Translations under genes and position numbers: made by a program
Assembly (NCBI RefSeq): GCF_000296815.2
Contig: NZ_CAIT01000004.1
Coordinates: 1,014,230 to 1,078,229 of the forward strand
Direction of reading: 5' to 3'
DNA from: Fibrisoma limi BUZ 3
GTDB taxonomy: Bacteria; Bacteroidota; Bacteroidia; Cytophagales; Spirosomataceae
Length of the DNA stretch: 64,000 nucleotides
Shown: positions 51,947 to 59,835 of the stretch, one piece after another
Position numbering within the stretch: the stretch's first letter is position 1
Layout of the letters: each line of letters opens with the position of its first letter
Notes under the pieces: model-generated
The model's database searches: none
The model's input: only the letters and a program-made list of their open reading frames with translations
What the model was told of the DNA's origin: nothing

Positions 51947-54042
51947 TCACCACCATGCGTACGCTATTTATACTGTTGCTGCTGACTACGTTGAGCCCTG
52001 CCATAGCGCAGCGCCGGGCTGCGGCAGTTCTCCCCAATAAACAGCCACGACCAACCCGCTACCACGTTGGTGCACTTACCCGTTCGTACGGTGACTCGGT
52101 CATGGTGCGCTGGGCTCCTGCCGATGCCTTGCTGTTCAAAGCAGCCGTGCGCTCCGGTGGCTATGCCCTGACGCGCCGGACGGTCAACGCCGACCGGTCT
52201 ATTACGACGGATTTTCGGGTTGCCGTGAAACCCTGGACCGTAGAGGAGTGGAAACAGCGCGTCAGTCCCCGCGATACGTTGGCTGGTGTTTGTGTGCAAT
52301 TGCTGTACGGTAAAAACGAGCCGCTGGCTAGTACGGAAGCCGTTTCGCTGGATAAGCTGATGCAGCAGAAAAACCAGAATGATCTGCGCATGGCTATTGC
52401 GCTGGTTCTGGCGGATGCCAATCCGGTTCACGCCCGGGGAATGGGGCTTGGGTTCATCGATAAAAACGTGAAGCGGGGTGCCCGTTACGTCTATTCCGTC
52501 ACCGCCCTGACCGACACGACGCTGTATCCGTCCGATACGGCGGCCGCGATGGTTGTCAACGATGGACCTGGCGAACGCCCGGCTATGGTAACCGTTCGGG
52601 CGGAGGCCGGCGACCGTACCGTTTCGCTGGTCTGGAGCCGGGCGTTAGCCGATGCTCAGTTTACGGCTTACTACGTCGAACGGTCAACCGATGGCGGCAA
52701 GACATTCAGGCGGATTAACCAGCGGCCCTGGATTCAGCCGCCAACCGGTAAGTTTGCGCAGGTGTATTCCTTCTCGGATTCGGTGGCGCAGAACTATCGG
52801 TCGTACCAGTATCGTGTTTTGGGTCTGACGCCGTTTGGAGAGTTGAGCACACCGTCGGCGACCGTATCCATACGGGGTATCGACCGGACACCCCCCGAAG
52901 CGGTCACCGACGTGCGGACAACACACCTGAAAGCTAGTCAGGTTCGTATAACGTGGCAGCGCAGCAAGACCGAAGGTGATCTGGCTGGATACTTCGTGGC
53001 AAAGGCCAATTCAACCGAAGGTCCCTTCCTGCCCTTGACGAGTCGATTGCTGCCAGGTAACCAACGCGAATTTGTTGATACGACCGCGCTGCCGTATCTG
53101 CCGACGTACTACATGGTCGTAGCGGTCGATACGGCCCGGAATGCCAGCCGTTCGCTGCCAGCCTACTGCTTTTTCAACGACACGAAAGGACCGGCCAAGC
53201 CGAAAAACCTACAGGGCTATATTGACTCGACGGGTTTTGTACGTATCGTCTGGGACCGGAACACCGAACCTGACTTGCTTGGCTATTCGGTCATTGCGGC
53301 AAATGATCCGTCGCACGTATTTACGGCCGAAACACCGGGCTTTCTGGCCATTCCGGTATTCAACGATACGACTACGCTCCGGACGCTGACCCGCAAAAAA
53401 TACTACCGGGTGATTGCCTACGATAAGAACCTTAATCCCAGCGAACCGTCCGACGTTCTGGCGTTGACCCGCCCCGACAAGCTTCGGCCGGTGGCTCCGG
53501 TAATCAGTACGTACACGGCCGGCGATACCACCGTCACGCTTGCCTGGTCCCGGAGCAGCAGCGATGATGTCGCTCGTCAGATTGTACTGCGCCGGGAGAG
53601 TGCCGTAAGCCGATGGACGGAAGTTAAAACGATTGATAAAACACAAACGAGCTTCACCGATTCGGGGCTTAAACCCAACACGGCGTATTCGTATGCGCTG
53701 GTTGCCGTTGACTCGGCCGGCCTGCGTTCTGAAGCGTCGTTTCCGCTGCATACCAAAACCCTGCGGCTATCGCCCCGGCCCGTGAGTGACCTGACCGTGC
53801 GCTTTGGTGCCGACCAGAAAACGGTATCGCTGGTGTGGTCGTACCCCCGGCAGGATGTCCGGTTTGTGGTCTATCGGGCGATGCCGCAAAGCGGTTTGCG
53901 GAGCTACGATTCCGTGAATCGCAAAACCACCTTCGACGACAATCGGGTGTCGGCCGGGCAGTACGAGTATGCCGTTCGGGTTATCTACCCCGACGGCACC
54001 GAGTCTAATTTATCCAACCTGGCCCGGGTCACGATCCGCTAA
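51943..54042 (+). CDS. Secreted fibronectin type III protein of the envelope operon
   Basis: The 699-residue protein starts at 51943, overlapping the preceding stop as ATGA; a second ATG at 51955 lies directly before the signal peptide (MRTLFILLLLTTLSPAIAQ). The N-terminal about 200 residues are a separate domain (VMVRWAPADALLFKAAVRSG). From about 210 there are roughly five FN3 domains, marked by VSLVWSRALADAQFTAYYVE, VRITWQRSKTEGDLAGYFVA, VRIVWDRNTEPDLLGYSVIA, VTLAWSRSSSDDVARQIVLR and VSLVWSYPRQDVRFVVYRAM, each followed by a tyrosine corner such as NTAYSYALVAVD. There is no T9SS sorting domain; the chain ends in the last FN3 strand. Likely an adhesive or scaffold protein on the surface. Confidence 0.85.
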   Translation: MITTMRTLFILLLLTTLSPAIAQRRAAAVLPNKQPRPTRYHVGALTRSYGDSVMVRWAPADALLFKAAVRSGGYALTRRTVNADRSITTDFRVAVKPWTVEEWKQRVSPRDTLAGVCVQLLYGKNEPLASTEAVSLDKLMQQKNQNDLRMAIALVLADANPVHARGMGLGFIDKNVKRGARYVYSVTALTDTTLYPSDTAAAMVVNDGPGERPAMVTVRAEAGDRTVSLVWSRALADAQFTAYYVERSTDGGKTFRRINQRPWIQPPTGKFAQVYSFSDSVAQNYRSYQYRVLGLTPFGELSTPSATVSIRGIDRTPPEAVTDVRTTHLKASQVRITWQRSKTEGDLAGYFVAKANSTEGPFLPLTSRLLPGNQREFVDTTALPYLPTYYMVVAVDTARNASRSLPAYCFFNDTKGPAKPKNLQGYIDSTGFVRIVWDRNTEPDLLGYSVIAANDPSHVFTAETPGFLAIPVFNDTTTLRTLTRKKYYRVIAYDKNLNPSEPSDVLALTRPDKLRPVAPVISTYTAGDTTVTLAWSRSSSDDVARQIVLRRESAVSRWTEVKTIDKTQTSFTDSGLKPNTAYSYALVAVDSAGLRSEASFPLHTKTLRLSPRPVSDLTVRFGADQKTVSLVWSYPRQDVRFVVYRAMPQSGLRSYDSVNRKTTFDDNRVSAGQYEYAVRVIYPDGTESNLSNLARVTIR

Positions 54043-54054
54043 ACCCCATTCGAC

Positions 54055-56889
54055 ATGAAATCGATCTACATGCTGTGTCTGCTCGCGTTGTGTCTGCTGG
54101 GTCATACTGCCACTGCCCAGACGCCCGGTACCGTAGCGGCCCGGACGGTGAACTCAACCCAGATCTGCGTAACCTGGACCAATACGTCTCCGCGCGTGTC
54201 GGCCAACGAAATCTGGCGCAGCACTGACAACCGTAATTTTACGAAGATCGCCGACGTAACCGCCAGCGCTACCGAATACTGTAATACGGGGCTAACGCCA
54301 AATACGCGATATTATTACTACGTCAAGGCGCTGGTGCCAGGAACATCCGGATTCGCTTCGGCAACGGTCAATGCCCAGACCTACGCAACGCCACCGGTGG
54401 TTAATGACTTGAAAGCCACGGTGAAAAATGGGAATGTAATCGAGTTGAGCTGGACGGACGTTGCTAAGGAGGGGACGTACGTTGTTGAACGACGTACCGG
54501 GCAGTCAGGACGTTTCGAACGGATTGCTACGTCAGGGGCGGGCTACACCGACAGGAGTGTACAGCCGGGTGTCGAGTACTGTTATCGGGTACAATATGAC
54601 GCATCTTACGAGCCAGCGGGTTACTCTACCATTGTCTGCGCGACGGTTCCCCTGGCTCCAACCAGTATTGTCAACCTGAAAGCGACGGCATTGAACAGCA
54701 GTGCCATTCAACTAACCTGGAACCCCTTTGGCAAGGAATCGTCCATCTTCATCGAACGGCGGCTGGGGCAGTCGGGGCGGTGGGAGCGGATCAAAGACTG
54801 GCTGGGCGATAGCGGAGAATACACCGACACCGGATTGCCATCCAATACTGAATTCTGTTATCGCATTGGCGAAAGCGGCCATGAGTACTCGGCCATTGTC
54901 TGTGCTACTACCCAACAGAGCATTCCGAATGCGCCGGCGCGACTGGTCGCCAGCGCCGTTTCGGCCACGCAGATCAATGTACAGTGGGCCGACGTATCCG
55001 ACAACGAAACGGGCTTTGAGTTGGAACGAGCTGCTCAACCGGGTGGGCCGTTCGAGAAGATCGCTGATCTTGGGGTTAACACAACCAGCTATGAAGACAA
55101 GAATCGGAACGCCAGCACGCAGTATTGCTACCGGGTGCGGGCCAAAAATGCCGGGGGCGTTTCGGGGTTCTCCAATACCGACTGCGCGGCTACCCAGGCA
55201 CCGCCCGTACCGCCACCAGCCGCGCCGACCGGTCTGAGTGCCGTAGCCGTGTCATCCAGCCAGATTAACCTGAACTGGACCGACAACGCTGCCAACGAAA
55301 CGGGCTACGTGGTTGAGCAGAGTCTGGACGGTACCAGTTTTACAAAAATCGCCGACCTCCGGCCGGATGTGACCACGTTTCAGAACACAGGGCTAAATTC
55401 GGCTACTCGCTACGTGTACCGGGTCTATGCGGTCAACGCTGGTGGACAGTCGCCGGTGTCCAATAACGCAGCGGCTACTACCTTCGACGTAGCCCCGCAG
55501 GCCCCGGCTCGACTGACGGCGCAGGCGGTGTCGTTCAGCCAGATCAACCTGACCTGGGCTGACCTGTCGGGCAATGAAACCGGTTTCCAACTGGAGCAGA
55601 GTACCGACGGAACCACCTTCACGAAGATTACTGACCTCGGGCCAAACACGACCAGCTATCAAAACACGGGCTTAACCGGCTCAACGCGCTATTACTACCG
55701 TGTTCGGGCCGTCAACGCCATCGGGCCATCGGGTTATTCAAACGTAGCGGATGCCACAACTCCTGCGGCTCCGGTGCCACCACCAGCCGCGCCAACCGGT
55801 CTGACTGCTGTAGCCGTATCATCCAGCCAGATCAACGTAAACTGGACTGATAACGCTACGAATGAAAGTGGTTTTGAACTCGAGCAAAGTCTGGATGGAA
55901 CGACGTTCAACAAGATTGCGGACCTGGCTGCCAACACAAGGTCGTACCAACATACCGGCTTGACGCCAGCCAGGAAGTATGTTTACAGGGTCAGAGCGAT
56001 CAATGCGGGCGGGCAGTCGGCCTACTCGAACCTGGCGGACGCGACAACCTTCGACGTGCCGCCCGTAGCCCCGGCCCGGCTAACGGCTCAGGTCATTTCG
56101 TTCAACCAGATTAATCTGCAATGGGCCGATCTGTCGACCAATGAAACAGGCTTTCAGATAGAGCAGTCGACAGATGGAGTGACCTTTACGAAGATCGCAG
56201 ATTTAGGCCCTAATGCGACTTCCTATCAGCATACAGGCCTAAGCGGCTCAACCCGCTATTACTACCGTGTTCGGGCCGTCAACGCCATCGGGCCATCGGG
56301 CTATTCAAACGTAGCGGATGCCACAACCCTCGCCCCGCCCGTACCTGATGCGCCGAAAAACCTACAGGTTGAACCGCTGGATTTTGACCGGATTCGTCTG
56401 ACCTGGGAGCCGCTGACGGGCAATCCAACCGGGGTGATCATCGAGCGGTCGACCAGCCCCACGGCAGGCTTTTTCGAGATTGGACGGCAATCGGCGGGGC
56501 CACGCGAGTTTTTCGACCGCGAAATTCTGGACTATAATACGTACTACTACCGCATTAAAGCCACCAACGATGCCGGTAGTTCGCCATACAGCAACGTAGC
56601 TAAACTGGACCCCGATGCCCTGATTACGGCGGTTGCGCCTAAAATCGAACCTAAGCGAATGGTGTATGCCGCCGAGCGAATCCTGTACGTCCAGCCGGGT
56701 AAGCTGATGCCCCGGGGAGCGGCCGTTCGGGTGATGGACGCCCGGGGGACAGCCGTTCTCAACGAACGAATTCCGGCGGGGAGTGCAACGGGCTGGCAGC
56801 GTGATCTGCGTGGATTACCCGTCGGGCTGTATGTAGTACTCGTTGAATTGGATGGTCAGCGCATCACGCAAAAAATCATGATTTTATGA
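54055..56889 (+). CDS. Nine-FN3 surface protein with T9SS-type C-terminal sorting domain
   Basis: The 944-residue protein has a signal peptide (MLCLLALCLLGHTATAQ), then nine FN3 domains of about 90 residues. Each has a strand like QINLNWTDNAANETGY and a tyrosine corner like TRYYYRVRAVNAIGPSGYSN. Domains 5-6 and 7-8 are a recent duplication (see repeat entry). The final 80 residues (AERILYVQPGKLMPRGAAVR, VMDARGTAVLNERI, LRGLPVGLYVVLVELDGQRI, TQKIMIL) match the pattern of the type A sorting domain that directs export by the type IX system and anchoring on the cell surface. It begins 13 bases after the previous stop and its own stop overlaps the next start. Probable role: adhesin or structural fibre. 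Confidence 0.9.
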   Translation: MKSIYMLCLLALCLLGHTATAQTPGTVAARTVNSTQICVTWTNTSPRVSANEIWRSTDNRNFTKIADVTASATEYCNTGLTPNTRYYYYVKALVPGTSGFASATVNAQTYATPPVVNDLKATVKNGNVIELSWTDVAKEGTYVVERRTGQSGRFERIATSGAGYTDRSVQPGVEYCYRVQYDASYEPAGYSTIVCATVPLAPTSIVNLKATALNSSAIQLTWNPFGKESSIFIERRLGQSGRWERIKDWLGDSGEYTDTGLPSNTEFCYRIGESGHEYSAIVCATTQQSIPNAPARLVASAVSATQINVQWADVSDNETGFELERAAQPGGPFEKIADLGVNTTSYEDKNRNASTQYCYRVRAKNAGGVSGFSNTDCAATQAPPVPPPAAPTGLSAVAVSSSQINLNWTDNAANETGYVVEQSLDGTSFTKIADLRPDVTTFQNTGLNSATRYVYRVYAVNAGGQSPVSNNAAATTFDVAPQAPARLTAQAVSFSQINLTWADLSGNETGFQLEQSTDGTTFTKITDLGPNTTSYQNTGLTGSTRYYYRVRAVNAIGPSGYSNVADATTPAAPVPPPAAPTGLTAVAVSSSQINVNWTDNATNESGFELEQSLDGTTFNKIADLAANTRSYQHTGLTPARKYVYRVRAINAGGQSAYSNLADATTFDVPPVAPARLTAQVISFNQINLQWADLSTNETGFQIEQSTDGVTFTKIADLGPNATSYQHTGLSGSTRYYYRVRAVNAIGPSGYSNVADATTLAPPVPDAPKNLQVEPLDFDRIRLTWEPLTGNPTGVIIERSTSPTAGFFEIGRQSAGPREFFDREILDYNTYYYRIKATNDAGSSPYSNVAKLDPDALITAVAPKIEPKRMVYAAERILYVQPGKLMPRGAAVRVMDARGTAVLNERIPAGSATGWQRDLRGLPVGLYVVLVELDGQRITQKIMIL
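55213..56346 (+). repeat. Tandem duplication of a two-FN3 unit (2 x 567 bases)
   Basis: Unit 1 (55213-55779) and unit 2 (55780-56346) each encode 189 residues, two FN3 domains. They start with the same CCACCAGCCGCGCC and share long near-identical stretches, for example the block from ATTACTACCGTGTTCGGGCC (55691 and 56258, offset 567). The similarity at DNA level is much higher than between the other FN3 domains, so the duplication is recent or kept alike by gene conversion. Confidence 0.85.
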
Positions 56890-57326
56890 AACGCATCGCA
56901 TTCTTTATACTCATTAGCGTTGTCGCGGGTTGTCGGCCCAAGGCGGTTACGCCCATCAACGACCTGATCGGTAAAATCTGGCAGGCAAAGCAAGTGAAAG
57001 AAGGTACGACGGTGGTGTACACGGCCGGAGCAACCAGTAATGTCCGGCCGGGCTATGTGAATTTCCGGCTGAATCTTAGCCAGGCCGACAAAGCCATACT
57101 GACCGATCTGGATGGCCGGCCAACGACTGGTACCTGGAGCATATCGCCGGACAACCAGCGGCTGATTCTGGAAAACCTGACCCCGAAACCATCGGGCAGT
57201 ATCGGTACTGTCGAGTTCTACATTACAGCAACGCCTACCGAAGCCGAACTTCACCTGCTACGTACGTCCGAAAGCCGGAAAACAGGCAATAGCTTAAATG
57301 AGTATTTATTAGTGCCGGCTAACTAG
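56886..57326 (+). CDS. Small lipoprotein, lipocalin-like, last of the coupled envelope genes
   Basis: The 146-residue protein has a lipoprotein signal (FFILISVVAGCRPKA; lipobox VAGC). The body resembles short lipocalin-like domains of Bacteroidota: LIGKIWQAKQVKEGTTVVYT, VNFRLNLSQADKAILTDLDG, TGTWSISPDNQRLILENLTP, and a final strand LLRTSESRKTGNSLNEYLLV. It starts inside the stop codon of the FN3 gene (ATGA), so it is translated with it. A likely role is a lipid-anchored accessory subunit of the operon's surface complex. The ligand, if any, is unknown. Confidence 0.75.
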   Translation: MKRIAFFILISVVAGCRPKAVTPINDLIGKIWQAKQVKEGTTVVYTAGATSNVRPGYVNFRLNLSQADKAILTDLDGRPTTGTWSISPDNQRLILENLTPKPSGSIGTVEFYITATPTEAELHLLRTSESRKTGNSLNEYLLVPAN

Positions 57327-57351
57327 CCGCTTCACAAACGACCCAAGTAAT

Positions 57352-57756
57352 ATGGCAACTGTTGAAGGCAGAATCAGCACCTACGACCTGCATTTTGATC
57401 ACGGCCGCGGCAAAACCCCGGCCCAGCCTGACTGGCGGACCAAGTTCATCCACCTCCGCTTTGAGGGAAGTGCGCCCCAGTTGACACTGTTTATCCTGAG
57501 TTTTGTACCGGATCGCCAGGCTGCATCGACCGGGGAGGTCATCAAACTGTCGGACGGTACGTTCCGGGCCAGTGCCCGAATTCCGGCCGATGAGTTTTCG
57601 CAGTATTACGATATGCTACGGAAAGAAAAACCGGTTTCTGTGCGGCTTCAGTACGATGCGGAACCGGCGGCCGGGCAGTCGGCACCCATCACCAGTTTTT
57701 CGGTATTTACTGGCCCCGAACCCGTTGGCGAAGGGGAACAGGATACATCTGCTTAG
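57352..57756 (+). CDS. Small soluble protein of unknown function at the operon end
   Basis: The 134-residue protein (MATVEGRISTYDLHFDHGRG) has no signal peptide. It is beta-rich in the middle (KFIHLRFEGSAPQLTLFILS, SVRLQYDAEPAAGQ) with one helix (ADEFSQYYDMLRKEKP). No family is recognised. It begins 25 bases after the lipoprotein gene and ends before a strong hairpin, so it probably belongs to the same transcript, though there is no overlap. The lack of an export signal sets it apart from the six envelope genes. Confidence 0.68.
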   Translation: MATVEGRISTYDLHFDHGRGKTPAQPDWRTKFIHLRFEGSAPQLTLFILSFVPDRQAASTGEVIKLSDGTFRASARIPADEFSQYYDMLRKEKPVSVRLQYDAEPAAGQSAPITSFSVFTGPEPVGEGEQDTSA

Positions 57757-57783
57757 TACTTCGACCCGAGCCCACGATTGTAC

Positions 57784-57834
57784 CGGATCAACCCGAAGGC
57801 CGTCGGTGTTGCTGACGGCCTTCGGGTTGATCCG
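57784..57834. terminator. Strong hairpin closing the envelope operon
   Basis: A perfect 21-base stem (57784-57804, including GATCAACCCGAAGGCCGTC; complement 57814-57834) with a 9-base loop between convergent genes. The T-tract is short, so efficiency is uncertain, but position and stem length fit a two-way terminator. Confidence 0.82.
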
Positions 57835-57844
57835 CGTATTTGAG

Positions 57845-59170
57845 TTAGATTGCTTCTACGGCTTCGTGTTGCTTGCGCGGTTGTTTGGCCAGCAGCTCGT
57901 TGATATATCGCTCACTCAACGCCATTGGGTCGTACTGAGCGAACTCCGTCCGCAACCGGGCTAAGTTCCGGCGGTAGGTCTGATCGGTCAGAACCGTTTC
58001 GACGCTTGTCCGGATCTGGTCCGGCGTAGGGGTTTCTGTCTTCAGATTCATCCCCAGTTTGAAATAGCCAATGCGGGCTGCAATCTCGTTTTTACCCTCG
58101 TGAACACCGGCAGCTACCATTGGCAGGCCATGCTGAATGCTCAGCATCACTCCGCCGAAACCCGAATTGGTTACGTATACGTCGGCATGGGGCATGATGA
58201 GGTTAAAGTCAATGAAGTCTTCGATGATGACATTTTTCTGCGGATACCGGGCGCGCAACTCGGCCGTTTTAGAACCGCCCGTTGTTATGACGACCAGGTG
58301 ATCGGTGTCTTTGAACGCTTCGAGCGTCGGCACCAGAATCTTCTCCGGATCGCGTTCTACCGTGCCCTGCGTGGCCAGAATTACCTTTTTATACTGCTTC
58401 AGTTTGGCCGCATGGGCAAAGTTTGGCTTAATACCGCTGGAGTAGGGGAGAAGCGGGCCGACAAACCGGACGTTAGCACTCATCTTGCTCCGTTTGTATT
58501 CAAAGCCCGGTACACCACTTTGCAGGTACAAATCGGCGGTGCGGATAAACGAGTCGAAGACAAAATCACGGGCTGGTTCCATGTTATAGCGCTGCCGGAT
58601 CTCGTTGTACAAATCGTCGCAGGGCTTGAAGAGGATACGGGTAGTCATAAAGCGCAGGAAGTCCTGCTTCAGCCGCCCAAAGAAACCGGTAGCAGGCTCC
58701 ATACCCAGGCCGGCCGGTGGCAGTTCTTTCGAGGTTTCACTCAGGGGCACAATGCCTACGGCCGCTACCGGAACGTTCAGAATATGGCGCAGCATGGGAG
58801 CCGCTGAGAACATGGTGTCGCATATGAGCAGATCGAATGGGAATGATTTGTGGATGGCCGTAACGTCGGTAATGAATTCGGGAGCGCGCAGCAGGAAGAC
58901 ATTGTTGAGGTCAAAGCGCAGCCGGGGTACGGTCCCTTTGATCTTCTGACGTTCAGGGAAAACCTCGTCCAGATTCTCCTGATTGATAACCTGGGCTTTA
59001 TGGTAAGGGTAATGAATCAGGCCCAGCTTTTTCACTTTGGCACCGTAGTGTCCGCCCACGTACCAGCGTACGTCGTGACCCTGGTTATGCAAATGAACAG
59101 CCAGACCAGTCAGGGGGTTGAAGTGGCCATCCATTGGCATGGTGGCAAACAGGATTTTTTTAGTTGTCAT
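57845..59170 (-). CDS. UGT/MGT-type glycosyltransferase (GT1-like)
   Basis: The 441-residue protein has the GT-B layout. The N-terminal domain starts with ILFATMPMDGHFNPLTGLAV, whose catalytic-type His in the DGHFNP loop activates the acceptor in this family. The C-terminal domain carries VILATQGTVERDPEKILVPT and the donor-binding block YVTNSGFGGVMLSIQHGLPM, followed by EGKNEIAARIGYFKLGMNLK. Such enzymes move a sugar from a UDP-sugar to a small hydrophobic molecule. The start at 59170 gives the family N-terminus. The gene is divergent from a MarR regulator and efflux operon, which suggests joint handling of a toxic compound by glycosylation and export; that link is inference. Confidence 0.86.
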   Translation of the reverse strand: MTTKKILFATMPMDGHFNPLTGLAVHLHNQGHDVRWYVGGHYGAKVKKLGLIHYPYHKAQVINQENLDEVFPERQKIKGTVPRLRFDLNNVFLLRAPEFITDVTAIHKSFPFDLLICDTMFSAAPMLRHILNVPVAAVGIVPLSETSKELPPAGLGMEPATGFFGRLKQDFLRFMTTRILFKPCDDLYNEIRQRYNMEPARDFVFDSFIRTADLYLQSGVPGFEYKRSKMSANVRFVGPLLPYSSGIKPNFAHAAKLKQYKKVILATQGTVERDPEKILVPTLEAFKDTDHLVVITTGGSKTAELRARYPQKNVIIEDFIDFNLIMPHADVYVTNSGFGGVMLSIQHGLPMVAAGVHEGKNEIAARIGYFKLGMNLKTETPTPDQIRTSVETVLTDQTYRRNLARLRTEFAQYDPMALSERYINELLAKQPRKQHEAVEAI

Positions 59171-59340
59171 CGTATTTGTTGGTAAAAGGTCAATAAAAAG
59201 GAAGGTTGTCTGTTGACGGATCAAAAATGGCGCTCAGACGCGCCAGAAATCAATCAGCAACCGTCTGAAACGGAAAAAGCCACCGATGAACTGACTATTG
59301 TCGGCAGCGAATACAGCGGGATTATAATCTCATTAAAATC

Positions 59341-59365
59341 TGTTTAAACAAAATTTGTTTAAACA
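59341..59365. promoter_or_regulatory. Two tandem palindromes, likely MarR operator
   Basis: The perfect 10-base palindrome TGTTTAAACA occurs at 59341-59350 and again at 59356-59365, centres 15 bases apart. They lie 38-62 bases before the MarR start, between two divergent transcription units. MarR dimers bind such palindromes, so autorepression and control of the glycosyltransferase are plausible. Confidence 0.6.
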
Positions 59366-59402
59366 AATGTTGGTTATTCCTGTAAACGAAACAAGACACA
59401 CC

Positions 59403-59834
59403 ATGAACGGTCCATTTCGAAACCAATACCACCGGCTCATTGCCAATTTGCATCGGACAGATGGCTTCATTATCAATTACTTCCAGCAGAAGCTGTCGCC
59501 CCATGACCTGTCGGTTCAGCAGTATTCGGTGCTTCGGCGGCTGCAGGATGTGTATCCCGATTCGCTGACGGTCAGTGAGGTAAAAGAGCGTTTGGCGGAT
59601 CATAACTCCGACATCACCCGGTTGATTGACCGGCTGGTTGCCAAGAATCTGGTGGTGCGGGAAGTGGATGAACAAAACCGGCGACGCGTTAATCTCCGCC
59701 TGACGGACGACGCGAACCGTTTTGTGGGGGAGGTGGCGCAGGAATTCAAAGACTTTGAATCGATCGTCAACCACCTCACCGACGAAGAAGTGGAAACCTT
59801 GAATATACTCCTGGATAAAATCAGAAATGCTTAG
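59403..59834 (+). CDS. MarR-family transcriptional regulator
   Basis: The 143-residue protein has the MarR winged helix: LSPHDLSVQQYSVLRRLQDV, then helix-turn-helix SLTVSEVKERLADHNSDITR, LIDRLVAKNLV, and the wing VREVDEQNRRRVNLRLTDDA. A C-terminal dimer helix (FKDFESIVNHLTDEEVETLN) closes it. The start at 59403 (MNGPFRNQ) is preferred over the in-frame ATG at 59355, which lies within the palindromic operator. Its stop lies against the start of the TolC gene, so it heads the efflux operon and probably represses it until a ligand binds. Confidence 0.92.
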   Translation: MNGPFRNQYHRLIANLHRTDGFIINYFQQKLSPHDLSVQQYSVLRRLQDVYPDSLTVSEVKERLADHNSDITRLIDRLVAKNLVVREVDEQNRRRVNLRLTDDANRFVGEVAQEFKDFESIVNHLTDEEVETLNILLDKIRNA

Positions 59835-59835
59835 T

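Noticed and set aside
55201..56346. Repeats that might be taken for a CRISPR or satellite array
   Set aside because: The repeats are in frame, encode FN3 domains and have no constant short repeat with variable spacers.
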